Source: an uncultured Prevotellaceae bacterium (lineage in GTDB: Bacteria > Bacteroidota > Bacteroidia > Bacteroidales > Bacteroidaceae). From it: a stretch of DNA of 7,244 bases. The first letter of the stretch is position 1, and each line of letters begins with the position of its first letter. The position numbers were made by a program, and so were the translations under genes. The notes beneath the pieces are model-generated. The model worked only from the letters and a program-made list of their open reading frames with translations. It ran no database searches and had not been told where the DNA came from. The stretch covers positions 1 to 7,244 of the forward strand of contig CAMPCG010000144.1 of the NCBI GenBank assembly GCA_946644025.1, written 5' to 3'. Below, piece after piece: positions 5,004 through 7,244 of this stretch.

Positions 5004-7244
5004 ATGAAACGACTTGCTATCACTATCTCTCTCTTCCTGACCACTTTGGTCCTCTCTGCCATCCCCGCCAAGCGCGGCCAGTGGCAGACACTCACCCTTG
5101 CCGACGGCACGGAGGTGCGCGCCCAGCTCGTAGGCGACGAGCACCTGCACTTCTGGCAGTCTGAAGACGGGCAGCGCTTCACCATCCAGCCCGACGGAAA
5201 GGCCGTGAAGGCCGACATGGAGCAGATGCGCGCCAAAGCCATGAGCCGACGCGCCGGAAAGACGCTCGCCAACAGGCTGCGCTCGCCCCGACGAGTGAAC
5301 ATCGGCGACAGAACCCACTACACAGGCCAGAAGAAGGGCATCGTCATACTCATGCAGTTCACCAAAACCAAGTTCAAGGCCGCCAACAACCAGGAGAAGT
5401 ACAACGACATGCTCAACAAGGAGAACTACCAGGAGGGCTCGTTCAAAGGCTCCGTGGCCGACTACTTCAAGGCCCAGAGCAACGGACAGTTCGAGCTGAA
5501 CTTCGACGTCGTGGGACCCTACACCGCCAATAACGACTACTCCTACTACGGAGAAAACGACGAGAACGGCAACGACATGCGCCCCGAACTGCTCATCGTG
5601 GAGGCCGTGAAGGCCGCCGACAAAGACGTGGACTTCAACGACTACGACTGGGACGGCGACGGCGCAGTAGACCAGGTATTCGTGGTCTATGCCGGAAGGG
5701 GCGAGGCATCGAGCTATGACGACAAAACCATCTGGCCCCACATGTGGTGGCTCAGCAAGACCAACTCGCAACTCACACTCGACGGCGTGCTCATCGACAC
5801 CTACGCCTGCTCCAACGAGCTCACCAGCGCGGGCACACTCGACGGCATAGGCTGCTTCTGCCACGAGTTCAGCCACTGCCTGGGTTACCCCGACCTCTAC
5901 GACGTCTCCTACCAGGGATGGTTCGGCATGAGCCAGTTCGACCTCATGGACCAGGGCAGCTACAACGACAACTCCTTCCGACCCGCAGGCTACTCAGCCT
6001 ACGAGAAGTGGATGGCCGGATGGCTGGAACCTACCGTGCTGGCAACAGAAAACGACACCATCACAGCCCTCGCACCAATCAGCGAGAACGGCCCGGCATA
6101 CATCATGTACAACGACGCCTACCCCGACGAGTTCTACATGATAGAAAACCGGCAGAAAACAAAATGGGACACCGCCCTGCCAGGCAAGGGACTCATGATT
6201 ACCCACGTGGACTTCGACAAGGATATATGGGAGCAGAACACGCCCAACTCGAAGGTGACGAAAGCCGACGTGCGCGACTCAGGCGGAGAGCTCACCAAGA
6301 CCAACGACCACCAGCGCTGCACCCTCATACATGCCGACAACCAAGACGACCACGAATACTGGAACAGCTACGCTTACACCTACACCTGGACCACACTCAC
6401 CACAGACCTCTACCCCTACTCCAAAAACGACAGCCTCACCGCCACGTCGAGCCCCGCCGCCACACTCTACAACAAGAACAGCCTGGGACAGAAATACATG
6501 CAGGGCGCCATCATCAATATTAAGCAGAACACCAACAAGACCATAAACTTCATCTACCGCGCCAAGAAGGACGAGCAGCCCGCCGACACCACCCACACCA
6601 CGCCCGTAGACCCGCTGAAACCCGTCGTGGCACACGGCGACACGCTCTTCTATGAGTCGTTCAACAAGTGCGACGGCACCGGGGCCAACGATGGCAAGTG
6701 GGGCACCACCATAGCCGGCTCGTCGTCGAAGTTCGCCACCGACAACGACGGCTGGGACTACATCGCCGCCTACGCTGGCTACCAGTGCGCCCGCTTCGGC
6801 AACGCCACCAAGCTGGGCGAGGCTACCACGCCGCCATTCACCATCGACGGAGAGGCCACCCTCACCTTCCGCGCCACCACATGGAACACCGACGGCAACC
6901 AGCTGGCACTCACCATCACACAGGTAGGCAACACCGACACCGATACCGAGGCCACCATTCCCGACGCGTCAGCGTCGGGTCTCCCCGCATCCACCGTCAC
7001 CATCGAGCCGAAACAGCTCACCATGGACTCCTTCGCCTGGAAAGACTTCACCGTCACACTCAGCGGCAAGGGCATCGTCAAGCTCACCTTCACCCCCGAG
7101 AAGCGCTTCCTGCTCGACGAGGTCCTCGTCGTCAAGCCCAGCGACAATGATTCCACCACCGTCCTGCGCGGCGACGTCAACCTCGACGGCATCGTCGACG
7201 TGGCCGACATAGCCGCCATCATCGACGCCATGGCCGCCGCCCCC
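5004..7244 (+). CDS. Secreted M6-family zinc metalloprotease with C-terminal dockerin-like motif, 3' end outside window
   Basis: Extracellular or surface protease of the immune-inhibitor-A (M6) family. The open frame holds 747 codons and runs off the right edge. Order of parts: signal peptide (1 to about 19-22, KRLAITISLFLTTLVLSA), propeptide-like region (about 23-110, with DGTEVRAQLVGDEHLHFWQ), catalytic domain (about 112-370), a linker rich in Thr/Pro/Asp (about 525-545), a beta-sandwich-type module (about 546-712, starting DTLFYESFNKCDGTG) and a dockerin-like sequence (722-747). Catalytic evidence: HEFSHCLGYPDLYD, with zinc ligands H287 and H291 and catalytic E288, and the family pattern YDWDGDGAVDQVFVVYAGRGE (214-234), whose D215, D217 and D219 look like a calcium loop. 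No break in the frame is seen. It is divergent from the minus-strand operon and has its own promoter. The substrate cannot be told; diet, host or mucus proteins are all possible. Confidence 0.92.
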   Translation, partial: MKRLAITISLFLTTLVLSAIPAKRGQWQTLTLADGTEVRAQLVGDEHLHFWQSEDGQRFTIQPDGKAVKADMEQMRAKAMSRRAGKTLANRLRSPRRVNIGDRTHYTGQKKGIVILMQFTKTKFKAANNQEKYNDMLNKENYQEGSFKGSVADYFKAQSNGQFELNFDVVGPYTANNDYSYYGENDENGNDMRPELLIVEAVKAADKDVDFNDYDWDGDGAVDQVFVVYAGRGEASSYDDKTIWPHMWWLSKTNSQLTLDGVLIDTYACSNELTSAGTLDGIGCFCHEFSHCLGYPDLYDVSYQGWFGMSQFDLMDQGSYNDNSFRPAGYSAYEKWMAGWLEPTVLATENDTITALAPISENGPAYIMYNDAYPDEFYMIENRQKTKWDTALPGKGLMITHVDFDKDIWEQNTPNSKVTKADVRDSGGELTKTNDHQRCTLIHADNQDDHEYWNSYAYTYTWTTLTTDLYPYSKNDSLTATSSPAATLYNKNSLGQKYMQGAIINIKQNTNKTINFIYRAKKDEQPADTTHTTPVDPLKPVVAHGDTLFYESFNKCDGTGANDGKWGTTIAGSSSKFATDNDGWDYIAAYAGYQCARFGNATKLGEATTPPFTIDGEATLTFRATTWNTDGNQLALTITQVGNTDTDTEATIPDASASGLPASTVTIEPKQLTMDSFAWKDFTVTLSGKGIVKLTFTPEKRFLLDEVLVVKPSDNDSTTVLRGDVNLDGIVDVADIAAIIDAMAAAP
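7167..7244 (+). other. Dockerin type I-like calcium-binding motif at the protease C-terminus (partial)
   Basis: Residues 722-747 read RGDVNLDGIVDVADIAAIID and continue to the edge. D724, N726, D728, D732 and D735 fit the 12-residue calcium loop and following helix of a dockerin repeat. Only the first of the usual two repeats is in the window. Confidence 0.75.

Noticed and set aside
5001..5876. Minus-strand open frame of 291 codons opposite the M6 protease
   Set aside because: Low-complexity Val/Gly/His composition, no motifs, lies wholly over the protease N-terminal and catalytic coding region.

Overview
The window looks like the chromosome of a Bacteroidota member, most likely a GC-rich Prevotella-type species. 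The clues are two promoters of the Bacteroidota form (TTTG, about 20 nt, TAnnTTTG), an amidase followed by an MCE/MlaD gene, an adenosylcobalamin-type ribonucleotide reductase tail sequence, a secreted M6 protease ending in a dockerin-like motif, and low-complexity heptamer arrays around gene starts. The assignment rests on recalled family features; no database search was run.

Layout. Positions 1-4823 hold seven genes, all on the minus strand and tightly packed. In transcription order they are: a protein matching the C-terminal part of class II ribonucleotide reductase (4152-4823), a small antitoxin-like gene (3841-4110), a PIN-domain toxin-like gene (3377-3844), folB (3016-3396), a secreted N-acetylmuramoyl-L-alanine amidase (1759-2988), an MCE/MlaD-family protein (792-1694) and sufS, which runs off the left edge (1-787). 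Gaps range from 64 bp to a 20 bp overlap, so one transcript is plausible. Positions 4824-5003 are a divergent promoter region. From 5004 to the right edge a plus-strand gene encodes a secreted M6-family zinc metalloprotease that is cut by the window end inside a dockerin-like motif.

How the genes fit together. The minus-strand cluster mixes folate synthesis (folB), cell-wall hydrolysis (amidase), outer-membrane lipid transport (MCE protein) and sulfur mobilisation (sufS). It reads as a housekeeping operon rather than one pathway. The PIN pair is an AT-rich island of about 730 bp (30-38% GC in two 60-base lines counted, against 68% in one line of folB). It has its own strong Shine-Dalgarno site and its 3' end overlaps the folB start, which suggests a horizontally acquired toxin-antitoxin unit captured inside the operon.

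The least ordinary signal is a set of 7-bp tandem repeats at three or four places in the operon. The clear ones have different sequences but share the period of 7 and an invariant TCA (TGA on the other strand). One lies inside the sufS reading frame and one supplies the end and stop codon of folB. A different GC-rich palindromic repeat family makes up most of the linker between the two domains of the amidase.
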